Of a DNA stretch of 56,254 nt, positions 1 through 7,614 are shown piece after piece. Each line of letters starts with the position of its first letter. Within the stretch, counting starts at the first letter, position 1. The stretch comes from Myxacorys almedinensis A (GTDB taxonomy: Bacteria > Cyanobacteriota > Cyanobacteriia > Leptolyngbyales > Leptolyngbyaceae): the NCBI RefSeq assembly GCF_010091945.1, contig NZ_WVIE01000031.1, positions 1 to 56,254 on the forward strand. The letters run 5' to 3'. The notes beneath the pieces were generated by a model, which worked only from the letters and a program-made list of their open reading frames with translations, searched no databases and had not been told where the DNA came from. The translations under genes were made by a program, and so were the position numbers.

Positions 1-63
1 ACCTGACATTGCTGTTTTTCTCCACACGGCAGAACCCATTCTCTCATTTGTCTCTCCCTTTTT

Positions 64-282
64 TCAATTTGGTATGAGATCGTCTTGCATTTGCACCATC
101 GGAACCGGGCGAGGAGCGAGCGACAAACAGATCGCATGGTCATCAGGGTAATACAGTTTCCCCTCTCCGGCAGGATGTTGAAACTGTTCGACTAGAAGCG
201 ATTCCCAGCCTCGGTTTCGACTCGACAGAGTTGGCAAATTTGCGCATTCAATTTTAGAATTGGTCCTTATTTCATGCTCCAA
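64..282 (-). pseudogene. N-terminal fragment of an AraC-type regulator
   Basis: The minus-strand translation contains LSSRNRGWESLLVEQF, then PDDHAICLSL and a short tail ending at a stop near base 64. This resembles the start of the cyanobacterial AraC-regulator family seen intact at 22,405, where the matching segment begins LTSYQAGWSSILLEHY. Only about 70 codons survive, and the C-terminal DNA-binding domain is missing. No good start codon or ribosome site is visible, so this is read as a relic. It lies upstream of and divergent from the SDR gene at 416. The family assignment rests on pattern similarity only. Confidence 0.45.
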
Positions 283-415
283 ACCCAATGCGGCTGTTTT
301 TGATTGTAGAGGGTTTTGAAAAGGTCGCAAGATTTGAACAGTGGCGCAAGAATTAGATAGCCGCATTCGCATTGCTTCCCTAAGCTAGAGCCATGATGGT
401 TCGGGATAAACGAAG

Positions 416-1069
416 ATGAAAGTATTAATTTTTGGTGCAACTGGAAGTATCGGTCGCCAACTGGTTCAGCAAGCCCTTGAGCAGGGTCATCTCGTGACTG
501 CGTTTGTCCGTAATCCAGCCAAGTTGAACCTCCAGCACGCAAATCTTAAGATTGTGCAAGGAGATGTCTTAGATTCGGTGGCGGTAGAACAAGCGGTTCA
601 AGGTCAAGATGCAGTGCTGTGTAGCTTAGGGTCAGGTCAGCAGCGGACGGGCACAATTCGATCTGAGGGCACGCGACAGATTGTCAGAGCGATGGAGAAA
701 ACCAGAGTGCGGCGATTGATCTGTCAAACCACGCTAGGTGTAGGAGAGAGCCAGGGAAATCTAAATTTCTTCTGGAAATACATCATGTTTGGATTCCTGC
801 TGCGTCAAGTATTTTTGGATCATGTTCGACAAGAGGAATTTGTGAAGCAAAGTCACTTGGATTGGACAATTGTGCGTCCGAGTACATTTGTGGATGGCGA
901 TAGCTCCGCTACACAGGGACATGCTCGCACAGGCATCTATCGACATGGTTTTGCCGGAACCGATAAAATTCCAAATCTCACCATTTCACGAGCTGACGTT
1001 GCTGATTTCATGTTGAAGCAGCTGACGGATGATTCGTATTTACATCAGACTCCTGGTGTTTCGCACTAA
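416..1069 (+). CDS. Atypical SDR / NAD(P)H-binding NmrA-like protein
   Basis: This is a 217-residue atypical short-chain dehydrogenase. The N-terminal strand MKVLIFGATGSIG carries the GxxGxxG dinucleotide-binding loop at residues 7-13, followed by a basic segment (FVRNP) typical of NADP binding. The region GDVLDSVAVEQAVQGQDAVL is the usual second strand-helix unit of the SDR_a5 / NmrA group, and LDWTIVRPSTFVDG is the conserved mid-protein strand. The length is normal for the group. Family members act as reductases or NADP-sensing proteins in the cytoplasm; the substrate cannot be read from the sequence. The gene stands alone, with only a weak ribosome site before ATG 416. Confidence 0.85.
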   Translation: MKVLIFGATGSIGRQLVQQALEQGHLVTAFVRNPAKLNLQHANLKIVQGDVLDSVAVEQAVQGQDAVLCSLGSGQQRTGTIRSEGTRQIVRAMEKTRVRRLICQTTLGVGESQGNLNFFWKYIMFGFLLRQVFLDHVRQEEFVKQSHLDWTIVRPSTFVDGDSSATQGHARTGIYRHGFAGTDKIPNLTISRADVADFMLKQLTDDSYLHQTPGVSH

Positions 1070-1113
1070 GAATAAACAATCAGCATGAACACTTTCTTGA
1101 TCTTGAAGTTGAT

Positions 1114-1150
1114 TGCGGGTGCTCCGCAGTTGCGCTTTGCGCTAATCGCA
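1114..1150. repeat. Dispersed palindromic repeat, family 1 (copy 1)
   Basis: The core GTTGCGCTTTGCGCTAATCG at 1129-1148 matches copies at 5,477, 12,975 and 14,008 (the last two in reverse orientation). The core can fold as a GCGC/GCGC hairpin. This copy lies between two convergent genes. Confidence 0.7.
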
Positions 1151-1244
1151 GGAAGTCTGTGCGCACTATGCGAGGGCTAGCGAGGCAAGGGCTGACTGAA
1201 AGAGAAACCCCAAACACCAGCCGCTGTTCGCTCTTTGCGCGTGG

Positions 1245-1628
1245 TTAGGCACCCGAATCGGACGATGGAAGGGGACAGACTTCCATCGCTTGGATCAAGC
1301 CCTGCTCAAGCGTGAAACGGTGTCCAACGTGTTGATCGGCAAGCACGGCTCCGGTCAGATCGCGCACGACCTGATGCACCTTGACCCAGACTTGTCCATC
1401 CTCCTCCAGGTGAAAGGCAATCGGCTCAACGTGTCCATCAATCTCGCTCCACTGCTCCGTCCAGTAAGCGCGGACTTCTTCAGATCCACGGACAAACCCC
1501 CCTTTGAATGCCCTCGGCCAGGTTACGTCGGGAGACATAAGGGCAAGGACGGCATCAGTGTCTCGTGCATTAAAGGCAGCGTACGCTGCGCGTAGCAGTT
1601 CGATTTCTGGTGAAGACTGATCTAGCAT
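1245..1628 (-). CDS. SnoaL-like / NTF2-fold protein
   Basis: This 127-residue protein has the small cone-shaped NTF2 fold pattern: LLRAAYAAFNARDTDAVLAL, then MSPDVTWPRAFKGG, then a helix with VRAYWTEQWSEI and beta strands to the end. Family members are ketosteroid-isomerase-like enzymes or binding proteins; no catalytic pair is certain here. The start was placed at ATG 1628 (MLDQSSPEIELL) because the fold begins there, whereas an upstream extension would be a low-complexity Pro/Ser stretch encoded by a 16-bp tandem repeat. The stop codon lies inside GCCTAAC, which resembles the left core box of an integron attC site, but no matching right half is visible. Confidence 0.8.
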   Translation of the reverse strand: MLDQSSPEIELLRAAYAAFNARDTDAVLALMSPDVTWPRAFKGGFVRGSEEVRAYWTEQWSEIDGHVEPIAFHLEEDGQVWVKVHQVVRDLTGAVLADQHVGHRFTLEQGLIQAMEVCPLPSSDSGA

Positions 1629-1634
1629 AAAAGT

Positions 1635-1666
1635 GATGGTGAGGGATGATGATGGTGAGGGACGAT
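1635..1666. repeat. 16-bp tandem duplication
   Basis: Two adjacent copies of GATGGTGAGGGAYGAT (1635-1650 and 1651-1666, one mismatch) lie directly upstream of the SnoaL-like start codon, in its 5' leader. Confidence 0.8.
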
Positions 1667-1731
1667 CTTCAGATCGCGAATATACGCCTCGTTCCTGTCG
1701 CACCGAAAACGAGAACGGTTTTGTCCTGTTC

Positions 1732-2253
1732 TTAGCTAGCGGTGACTAATTCAGATGCAGTTTGGAGGGTTGAAAGCTCCGCCTTACGTAATTCCCAAGG
1801 GTTGATTACTTGGTCAATCAACCCATAGGCAACTACCTCCTCTGCTGACATGTAGAAATCGCGCTCCGTATCTTGCTCAATCCGCAAGAGCGATTGCCCT
1901 GTATAGTCCGCCATCCGCTGATTGATCCGGTTCTTGGTGTAGAGAATTTCCTTCGCTTGAATCTCGATATCGACGGCTTGCCCCTGTGCGCCGCCTGATG
2001 GCTGGTGGATCATAATCCGTGAACTGGGCAAGCTGCTGCGCTTACCTTTGGTTCCGGCACCCAACAAAAACGCTCCCATACTTGCCGCAAAGCCATAGCA
2101 AATCGTACAAACATCAGGACGAATGTGGTTCATCGTGTCGTAGATACCCAACCCATCGCTCACAGAACCGCCGGGAGAATTGATGTAGAGGTAGATATCT
2201 TTGTGGGGGTCTTCGGCTTCGAGAAAGAGCAATAGCGTTAATGCCCTAAGCAA
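1732..2253 (-). CDS. ClpP-type serine protease subunit, N-terminally truncated
   Basis: The protein matches ClpP from the second strand onward: [19 protein letters not shown], then [12 protein letters not shown] with the catalytic Ser (residue 58), [15 protein letters not shown] with the catalytic His (83), and DTERDFYMS with the catalytic Asp (132). The triad is intact, but about 40-45 N-terminal residues (axial loops and first helix) are missing. The only start is TTG 2253, which overlaps the stop of the upstream SRPBCC gene, so the first few codons are probably not native. A full ClpP forms the proteolytic chamber for ClpX/ClpC. This copy may be a pseudogene or may no longer assemble normally. 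It is probably co-transcribed from the ArsR promoter. Confidence 0.65.
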   Translation of the reverse strand: MLRALTLLLFLEAEDPHKDIYLYINSPGGSVSDGLGIYDTMNHIRPDVCTICYGFAASMGAFLLGAGTKGKRSSLPSSRIMIHQPSGGAQGQAVDIEIQAKEILYTKNRINQRMADYTGQSLLRIEQDTERDFYMSAEEVVAYGLIDQVINPWELRKAELSTLQTASELVTAS

Positions 2254-2668
2254 CCAGTTCCAGCGCAGGCTCCAGTTCCAGTAATTGCTTGAGAAGTGAC
2301 AGGCGCATCGTCCATCGGGGGCTGAAGCTTAGGTAGCTTTGCGCTTCTAAGCAATCGTGAATCACCGTCAGCTTGATCCCAGTTCCGGACGGCGCTAGCA
2401 AGAAGCGAACCCGAGCAGGTTGCGTGTGATCAAAAAACTGGAACGTATAGGAAAGTTCGTGTAGCGGCTCAGATCGCACCACTTCCCCCTTGCGTTCTGA
2501 TTCTCCCTCTGAGTTGACCTGCTCAATTGGAGAACCGACTTGCCAATCGGACTGAAGTTCGCCCTCGCCCAAATATTGCTTAGTGAAGGAGTCACTGGTG
2601 ATGGCATCCCAGAGTTGTTCGAGCGTTGTCGCAATGTAGGTGACATAAACAAAGGTCGGCTTACTCAT
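2246..2668 (-). CDS. SRPBCC / AHSA1-like protein
   Basis: This 140-residue START-like (SRPBCC) protein has the family hallmarks: [18 protein letters not shown] at the start, a central beta region with [29 protein letters not shown], and a C-terminal helix preceded by [16 protein letters not shown]. It probably binds a small hydrophobic ligand in the cytoplasm. The start ATG 2668 overlaps the end of the ArsR gene by 8 bp, so the two are translationally coupled. ArsR plus SRPBCC is a common bacterial pair in which the regulator controls the binding protein. Its stop overlaps the TTG of the truncated ClpP. Confidence 0.85.
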   Translation of the reverse strand: MSKPTFVYVTYIATTLEQLWDAITSDSFTKQYLGEGELQSDWQVGSPIEQVNSEGESERKGEVVRSEPLHELSYTFQFFDHTQPARVRFLLAPSGTGIKLTVIHDCLEAQSYLSFSPRWTMRLSLLKQLLELEPALELVA

Positions 2669-2990
2669 GGTTGGTCTCCTGGGGATTTCCTTCGAGGGTT
2701 TGCTTCAGTTGGCTCAAGGCGTCAAGCTGAGGGCGATCGTACTTGCTGAGCCAGCGATCGTAGATCTCTTGCAGCGGCGCAGGATTGAGATAATGCAGTT
2801 TTTCTCGCCCTTGCCAGAGGGGGATGACGAGATTGGCAGCCTCTAACACTGCGAGGTGTTTACTGACCGCTTGCCGCGTCATCGTAAGGTGTTCACAGAG
2901 TTCTCCTAGGGTTTGTCCATTGTGGGTGTACAACAGATCGAGCAATTTTCTCCGACTGGGATCGCAGAGAGCTTTAAACACGGCATCCAT
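2661..2990 (-). CDS. ArsR-family winged-helix repressor
   Basis: This 109-residue protein begins MDAVFKALCDPSRRKLLDLL, the standard ArsR N-terminus, with a winged-helix core containing GELCEHLTMTRQAVSKHL (recognition helix) and GREKLHYLNPAPLQEIYDRW. The Cys residues do not form the ELCVCDL metal site of true arsenic/zinc sensors, so it belongs to the metal-independent group paired with SRPBCC proteins. The start ATG 2990 has AGGA five bases upstream and matches the family start; the longer reading frame is rejected. A perfect inverted repeat 11-30 bp upstream (3001-3020) is the likely operator. Confidence 0.88.
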   Translation of the reverse strand: MDAVFKALCDPSRRKLLDLLYTHNGQTLGELCEHLTMTRQAVSKHLAVLEAANLVIPLWQGREKLHYLNPAPLQEIYDRWLSKYDRPQLDALSQLKQTLEGNPQETNHE

Positions 2991-3000
2991 ATTTCCTATT

Positions 3001-3020
3001 ATGCAACTAAATGGTTGCAT
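3001..3020. promoter_or_regulatory. Candidate ArsR operator
   Basis: The sequence ATGCAACTAAATGGTTGCAT is a perfect inverted repeat with 7-bp arms and a 6-bp spacer. It sits between the ArsR start (2990, minus strand) and the ClpR-like gene (3083, plus strand), so it could control both directions. Binding is inferred. Confidence 0.65.
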
Positions 3021-3082
3021 GTCAAGTCAATCAATTAAGATCGGCATACCGCCACTTAACCTTGATGCAGGGAGGAACCCCG

Positions 3083-3637
3083 ATGACCTTGTTCAACAAT
3101 CCTGATGCAGGTATGAATTTTGGCGATCAGTGGATACAATCGCGCACCCTCTTTCTCCGACAATCCATCACCTTTGAAGTTGCCAATGAGTTGATTGCCC
3201 AACTGCTGTATTTGGATGGAGAAGACCCGGATGCTGCGATTCAACTTCGCATTCAGACCGAGGCGGGTACTGTTGCGGCAGGGCTGTCGATTTATGACAC
3301 GATTCGGAGTCTGCGTGCCCCTGTGCATACGGTGTGTATGGGTGCTGCGGATGGAATTGGATCGCTCCTGTTAGCGATCGGGGTTAAGGGTAATCGCGCT
3401 GCTCACCCTCACGCCCGCATTCGACTCGCACAGCCCGAAGCCAGATCTGTCGGGGGAACTGTCCACGAGATCGAGGCAGCAGCAAGGGAAGTCTTTCGGC
3501 AACGGCATCGGCTGTACGAACTGTATGCCGATGCGACTGGACAATCGATCGAACGAATTGCGGAAGAGAGTGCGCGTCAGTCTTTTCTGTCAGCAACGGA
3601 TGCCCAAGCTTACGGGCTTATTGACCGCATCAGTTGA
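3083..3637 (+). CDS. ClpR-like inactive Clp protease subunit
   Basis: This 184-residue protein has the ClpP fold, with the N-terminal SRTLFLRQSITFEVANELI and the helix LLYLDGEDPDAAIQL. All three catalytic residues are replaced: the GxASM Ser is Gly91 (GAADGIGS), the His of MIHQP is Ala116 (IRLAQP), and the Asp of TERD is Gln (SARQSFLS). It should therefore be a structural, non-catalytic subunit like ClpR. The start ATG 3083 is fixed by GGAGGA 8 bp upstream; two longer in-frame starts lack such a site. It is divergent from the truncated ClpP, with ArsR-SRPBCC between them. In other cyanobacteria clpP-like and clpR genes are usually adjacent. Confidence 0.8.
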   Translation: MTLFNNPDAGMNFGDQWIQSRTLFLRQSITFEVANELIAQLLYLDGEDPDAAIQLRIQTEAGTVAAGLSIYDTIRSLRAPVHTVCMGAADGIGSLLLAIGVKGNRAAHPHARIRLAQPEARSVGGTVHEIEAAAREVFRQRHRLYELYADATGQSIERIAEESARQSFLSATDAQAYGLIDRIS

Positions 3638-3703
3638 TTCGGGATGGATCGTCGCGCACTCTCTTCTTACACGTTCATCTCTGAGTGCCCCACTGCGATC
3701 GCA

Positions 3704-3898
3704 TCATTGCAGAAAGCTGGGCAGATTGTTGCGCGATCGCGGCATCCCAATCGCCATTGTTCCGTGAGTGTCGAGTGCTAAAGCAAGATAGCTATTGGGA
3801 TGATAGGGAAAGGGAATCGATTGTCCTTATAAAATTTCTGCTAGCACTTGGCTGACGTGTGAGGGATTGTGAACTGCGATCGAAATGTGATGAATCAT
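3704..3898 (-). pseudogene. Decayed VOC-family gene
   Basis: Minus-strand translation from ATG 3898 gives MIHHISIAVHNPSHVSQVLA, then EIL, an in-frame TAA at 3827-3829, then GQSIPFPYHPNSYLALAL and a stop at 3704. It aligns with the start of the intact VOC protein at 4,741-5,220 (MLHHLSFAVRNPLHVAEVVA and GKVIPFPWHSDSFVAL), in which the stop position is a Gln codon. About 65 codons remain and the rest of the domain is gone. It is a broken paralogue of its neighbour. Confidence 0.75.
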
Positions 3899-3928
3899 GA
3901 TTAATTGACCAAAGATAACGTATAAAAA

Positions 3929-4588
3929 TCAGAGCGAAGCAACTAACTTTCCGTAGTGTTCGAGATAAAATTTTGGAGGTTTTGCGATCGAGCGAACTGA
4001 TTCCCGATTGGCGACTGTTTTTCGCCACTGGTGAAGTCGATCGAGATGAGTTGGGAACTTGAATCCGCAAAAATGCTCTAATACGGATACCTGTTCAAAC
4101 CAGGGATAGTAAGTTAGATCAACTAGACTCATTTCCGAACCTAGCCAGTAGGGTTCTGCGGCTGTTAATTTTTGCAGTCCCTCTTGCTCGATCCATTGCA
4201 AGCAGTCAGTTAGCTCTTTACCCAACTTCGCTTGCTGTAATGGATCGGAGGTGAACAGTAATTTGTGAGTGACTGCAAACAATCGGGTATCCGCAAAATG
4301 AATCCAAAGACGGGCTTGAGCGCGTAGCATCGGACCTTTGGGCAACAATGGAGGCATAGGAAATTCTTCCTCTAGATATTCGTTGATCACGGCAGATTGC
4401 CAAAGTCGATGAGTCCCATACTTGAGTGCAGGAACTTTGCCAGTGGGAGAAATTTTCTCAAAGTTAGCAGGCTTGTTGTGCAGGTCAATTTCGATCAGGG
4501 TAAATGGGATTTGCTTTTCAATCAGCGTTAAGCGCGATCGATGAGCATAAGGACACAATCTCATGCTGTAAAGTTCAACGTGACTCAT
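3929..4588 (-). CDS. Glutathione S-transferase family protein
   Basis: This 219-residue GST has a thioredoxin-like N-domain with the active-site motif LCPYAHRSRL, giving a catalytic Cys as in omega-class and related GSTs. KVPALKYGTHRLWQSAVINE contains the cis-Pro and the Ser that bind glutathione. The all-helical C-domain includes LWIHFADTRLF and WIEQEGL. It probably carries out thiol transfer or dehydroascorbate-type reduction in the cytoplasm. The start ATG 4588 (MSHVELYSMRLCP) is preceded by AAGGGGG; the longer frame adds a non-conserved leader. The VOC relic lies just downstream. Confidence 0.88.
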   Translation of the reverse strand: MSHVELYSMRLCPYAHRSRLTLIEKQIPFTLIEIDLHNKPANFEKISPTGKVPALKYGTHRLWQSAVINEYLEEEFPMPPLLPKGPMLRAQARLWIHFADTRLFAVTHKLLFTSDPLQQAKLGKELTDCLQWIEQEGLQKLTAAEPYWLGSEMSLVDLTYYPWFEQVSVLEHFCGFKFPTHLDRLHQWRKTVANRESVRSIAKPPKFYLEHYGKLVASL

Positions 4589-4740
4589 TGGGAACCCCCT
4601 TGCTAAAAATTTGGCTTTTGTCTTGTACACGTCGAGTTAGAAGCGGTTTGGTCTAGCGGCATTGACTGTTTCTTGCCGAGGATGCTACACAAAAGCCATC
4701 ATTTGGAGTCCCCCAATTACAAGGATAAGTAGCATTCAGG

Positions 4741-5220
4741 TCAGGGTGAAGTTGCATCTAGTTTGAACAGTGCCTTCAAATTGTCGGGCTGTACGAGGGT
4801 CAGATACTGCTCTACTAAATTGGGGGGCAACAACTCCAGCATGATTTCGTTCTCAATCCAGAATTCAATCAGATCGAAGAGTCCCTCGCGGTTACAGCGC
4901 ACAGCCCGCCAGCCTTCTCGTTGTGCGATCGCATAAATTTGCGCTTCGCTAGTGGGAACTGCCAGGTTGACGTGCGTTGCGCTGTAGTTAGCGGCAGTCA
5001 GATCAGCGTGACTAAACTGAACGGGTTGATCGTCTGATCGCGGTTGCAGAACGGTTCCCTTTGGAAAAAATTCGATCGCTGAGCCATAGGGGTCAAAGCT
5101 CAGGGCAACAAAGCTATCAGAATGCCACGGAAAAGGAATCACTTTGCCTTGCCACAATTCGGCGACGACTTCGGCAACATGGAGCGGATTACGAACGGCA
5201 AATGAGAGATGATGCAACAT
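4741..5220 (-). CDS. VOC (glyoxalase/dioxygenase) fold protein
   Basis: This 159-residue protein begins MLHHLSFAVRNPLHVAEVVA, the first beta-alpha unit of a vicinal-oxygen-chelate domain, with His residues at 3-4. Further segments are DPYGSAIEFFPKGT and YSATHVNLAVPTSEAQIYAI. Only one clear module pair is present and the metal ligands are not certain, so the activity is unknown. The start ATG 5220 lies five bases after GGAGG, ruling out the upstream TTG. A decayed copy of the same gene lies at 3,704-3,898, on the other side of the GST gene, which suggests local duplication followed by loss. Confidence 0.8.
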   Translation of the reverse strand: MLHHLSFAVRNPLHVAEVVAELWQGKVIPFPWHSDSFVALSFDPYGSAIEFFPKGTVLQPRSDDQPVQFSHADLTAANYSATHVNLAVPTSEAQIYAIAQREGWRAVRCNREGLFDLIEFWIENEIMLELLPPNLVEQYLTLVQPDNLKALFKLDATSP

Positions 5221-5375
5221 AGAAACCTCCAAAAAAACAAATGTTGTGTTGCGAATAATTCAATACACGAACTCAGTTCACCAAGTATGCTTACCCGTAT
5301 GGGTACTATGTGGTGTATCTCTTTCGAGGTAACGATAGCTTTTTGGTTTAAGCAATATAAATCAGCCATTGCCGA

Positions 5376-5449
5376 AATTTATTGATGGTGTTGTTGCGCA
5401 GTTGCGATCCATAATTTATTGATGGTGTTGTTGCGCAGTTGCGATCCAT
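5376..5449. repeat. 37-bp perfect tandem duplication
   Basis: Bases 5376-5412 are repeated exactly at 5413-5449. Each unit starts AATTTATTGATGG and ends GCGATCCAT. The repeat is intergenic and lies immediately before dispersed repeat family 1 copy 2. Confidence 0.9.
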
Positions 5450-5460
5450 TCAAGGAGTTG

Positions 5461-5500
5461 CCGCGGTTCCTTCGGAGTTGCGCTCTGCGCTAATCGCGCT
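5461..5500. repeat. Dispersed palindromic repeat, family 1 (copy 2)
   Basis: The core GTTGCGCTCTGCGCTAATCG (5477-5496) is flanked by CGCGGTTCCTTCGGA. The flank matches the copy at 14,008 in reverse complement (TCCAAAGGAACCGC), so the repeat unit is about 38 bp. Confidence 0.75.
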
Positions 5501-5535
5501 AGGGGATTCAAGCGCAAGAGGCACCCATTTTTAGA

Positions 5536-5991
5536 TCACAATTCACGTCGCATCACAAGTTCGCCATCCTCTGCTTGTCCGGTGTAAGCAAAACCCATCT
5601 TCTCGTAGAACGGACCAGGACCCCCTTTGGCTGGTACACAACTTGTTTCGACCGCCTCCGCTCCAGGGCGCGTCTTGACGTACGCGAAAAACAACTCCAG
5701 CGCCTTTCGCCCGTACCCACGCCCCTGGTATTGCTCACCGATCATAAAGCGCCACAAAAAGTACTCTTGCTGAGCGATGTCGTCTTCCAACATCAAAAAA
5801 CCGACTGGCACATCACCCGCATAGATCGCGCGGAACCAAGCAACCTCTGGGTTGAAATGCGCTTCTGCGATCGACATGGCGTTGGATGCCACGAACTGCT
5901 CTTGGTCTGGAGCTACTTTTAAGCAGAGAATATCACGCCAGTTTTCCTTAGTAATCTCGCGCAGCGTTACTTCAAGGTCGGACTTGGACAT
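5536..5991 (-). CDS. GNAT-family N-acetyltransferase
   Basis: This 151-residue protein has the GNAT core: motif D/A strands with VGFLMLEDD, the acetyl-CoA pyrophosphate loop QYQGRGYGRKALELF (Q/RxxGxG/A), and the C-terminal GGPGPFYEKMGFAYTG typical of motif B. The start region LREITKENWRDILCLKV resembles spermidine/diamine-type acetyltransferases. It transfers acetyl from acetyl-CoA to a primary amine; the substrate is unknown. ATG 5991 opens the domain directly. It stands alone, with tandem and dispersed repeats immediately downstream. Confidence 0.9.
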   Translation of the reverse strand: MSKSDLEVTLREITKENWRDILCLKVAPDQEQFVASNAMSIAEAHFNPEVAWFRAIYAGDVPVGFLMLEDDIAQQEYFLWRFMIGEQYQGRGYGRKALELFFAYVKTRPGAEAVETSCVPAKGGPGPFYEKMGFAYTGQAEDGELVMRREL

Positions 5992-6211
5992 ACAGACGAC
6001 TCTCCCTCAATCATGCCTTTTAACTCTTTTCGCGGAATTCCCCATCCGCCTACCCGGCTTCGGCGGCAGCGCCTGCAAGAACAGGGAGACGATCGGCGGC
6101 TCTTCGAGGGTGAGCGAATGGTACACCACTAATGTCAATCTCTTGCTGATTCATAGGTGCATTGATTCTCGACGATCGATGGGTGCATAAGTGTTGTGAC
6201 CTACTGGCAGA

Positions 6212-6607
6212 TTATGTTCCCCAAGCGGCGTTTTGTAGAATGACATGATACCCGTCTGGATCTTCAAATGTGACTCCACTTGTCTCCCAGTAAGGATTGT
6301 AGGATTTTACAGGCTCGTACCCGGTTGCTTCCATCTGCTCAACAGCACGTTGCCACTCTTGCTGATCCGGAAGGTAAAAAACAATCAAATGATCTTGGGT
6401 TGGAGCGCGACCGACGAGGTGTTCCCGCTGCTGCGTAAATTCAAAGTGGTAAGGCTCTCCTGGGATACCAACCATGACACCATCAAATCCCTCATGATTC
6501 TCAAACCGATAGAGAATCTGCAATCCCAAACCGTCTGTGTAAAATCTGACGACTTGACCTAATTGATCGGTTGGGCGAGCAACACGTATAATCTTGCCTT
6601 GAACCAT
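6212..6607 (-). CDS. VOC-family protein (glyoxalase-like)
   Basis: This 131-residue VOC protein has two beta-alpha-beta-beta-beta modules. The first contains QVVRFYTDGLGLQILYRFEN and HFEFTQQREH; the second contains HLIVFYLPDQQEWQRAV and ends VTFEDPDGYHVILQN. The DPDGY/HVILQ ending, with a metal-type ligand near the C-terminus, is typical of the glyoxalase/bleomycin-resistance superfamily. The exact reaction is unknown. ATG 6607 is preceded by GAGGGAGG. It is the second intact VOC gene here, and two broken ones also lie in the window. Confidence 0.88.
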   Translation of the reverse strand: MVQGKIIRVARPTDQLGQVVRFYTDGLGLQILYRFENHEGFDGVMVGIPGEPYHFEFTQQREHLVGRAPTQDHLIVFYLPDQQEWQRAVEQMEATGYEPVKSYNPYWETSGVTFEDPDGYHVILQNAAWGT

Positions 6608-6670
6608 GAAACCTCCCTCAAAGTCCTATCAGTACAGAGACAAAGTACATGAAAAATATGCTTAGATCGC

Positions 6671-7321
6671 TCAAGTCTCAAAGAGAAATTGCGATAGATG
6701 AGATGGCATCGATTGCTTGTGTACAAGCTGACCCCTTGCGAGATACTCAAGTTCTTCGGGGGTTGATTGACGTTCTAGAGCTTGATTGCGATGAGGATGA
6801 CGACCGAATTGAGTCAAGACATCTTGATGTCGGCGTGCTTGCGCTGCGGAGAACTCTAGTAATGCACGATGCTCTTGTGATGCCTCCTGCATAAGATCGT
6901 CCGCAAGTTTAACTGCTAGTGCTAAGTTCCTAAGATCCTCAGAATGCCCCAACGGTAGGAAGAAGAAGGTTCTCTCCCAAGGGGTTTTAAGAGCTTCATA
7001 GTGTCCCATGCTGATACCTTCAAGCGTCAGCTTACAAGCTTTCAGGTCCTGCACGAACGCTTGTGCCGTGCCTGGATGGATTGAGCGCGAGAACTGGTCG
7101 AGGACGAGAATTAGGGCCAGCCGTGATCGTGGCTGATGAGACCAAGCATCTAGTTCTCCCCGTATGGCTTGTTCTAGCAGTGGTGAAAAATGCTCAATTA
7201 TTTCAACATTCGCCCCGCCGCAAAACCACCATTCCCAACGACGAACCATCGTTGCTTCACTGAGACTTGGTTGGCTTGGAAACCAGAACCGAAGAACGTC
7301 TTCGTATTTTGCAGTTATCAA
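6671..7321 (-). CDS. DUF924 family protein
   Basis: This 216-residue protein matches DUF924, an all-helical, TPR-like cytosolic family. Signature segments are YEDVLRFWFP at the start, RSRLALILVLDQFSRSIHPG, KTPWERTFFFLPLGHSEDL and FGRHPHRNQALERQSTPEE. The function is unknown. The start is TTG 7321, chosen because AGAGG lies seven bases upstream and no ATG is suitably placed before the conserved FWFP motif. Length is normal. No partner gene is evident; the nearest neighbours are a VOC protein and a repeat-containing gap. Confidence 0.87.
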   Translation of the reverse strand: MITAKYEDVLRFWFPSQPSLSEATMVRRWEWWFCGGANVEIIEHFSPLLEQAIRGELDAWSHQPRSRLALILVLDQFSRSIHPGTAQAFVQDLKACKLTLEGISMGHYEALKTPWERTFFFLPLGHSEDLRNLALAVKLADDLMQEASQEHRALLEFSAAQARRHQDVLTQFGRHPHRNQALERQSTPEELEYLARGQLVHKQSMPSHLSQFLFET

Positions 7322-7505
7322 GGTAAACCTCTCTTAACTCTGTCGCAGAATTGTAAGTCAGGCATCATTTTGATATCTAAATCACCCCATCGGGTAGTTC
7401 GTGGAAATCCGTTGAGGGTTGCGCTCCTGTGGTTTCAATCATAGATACATTCCTTTTTTAGTTGTTTGAAGTGTGTTGGGTCATGTTGAGCAGGGATCTG
7501 CGATT

Positions 7506-7533
7506 ACCCGTAGGGGAACTGCTTCGCAACGCG
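7506..7533. repeat. Dispersed palindromic repeat, family 2 (copy 1)
   Basis: In reverse complement this reads GCGTTGCGAAGCAGTTCCCC followed by TACGGGTAA. It matches 24,274-24,304, which lies inside the Rieske gene. The element sits in the 293-bp gap between DUF924 and the LGFP gene, where nothing else was recognised. Confidence 0.75.
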
Positions 7534-7614
7534 GCTGTCGAGCCGTTGAAATCAGTTTGCTAAGTGGAGTTAAACCCTCTGACGATGGGTTCACCCCACT
7601 TATGCATCAGCCTG

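Noticed and set aside
1238-1250. GCCTAAC at the SnoaL-like stop codon as an attC left box
   Set aside because: The box fits RYYYAAC, but no pairing right half or GTTA box follows within 130 bp on the minus strand.
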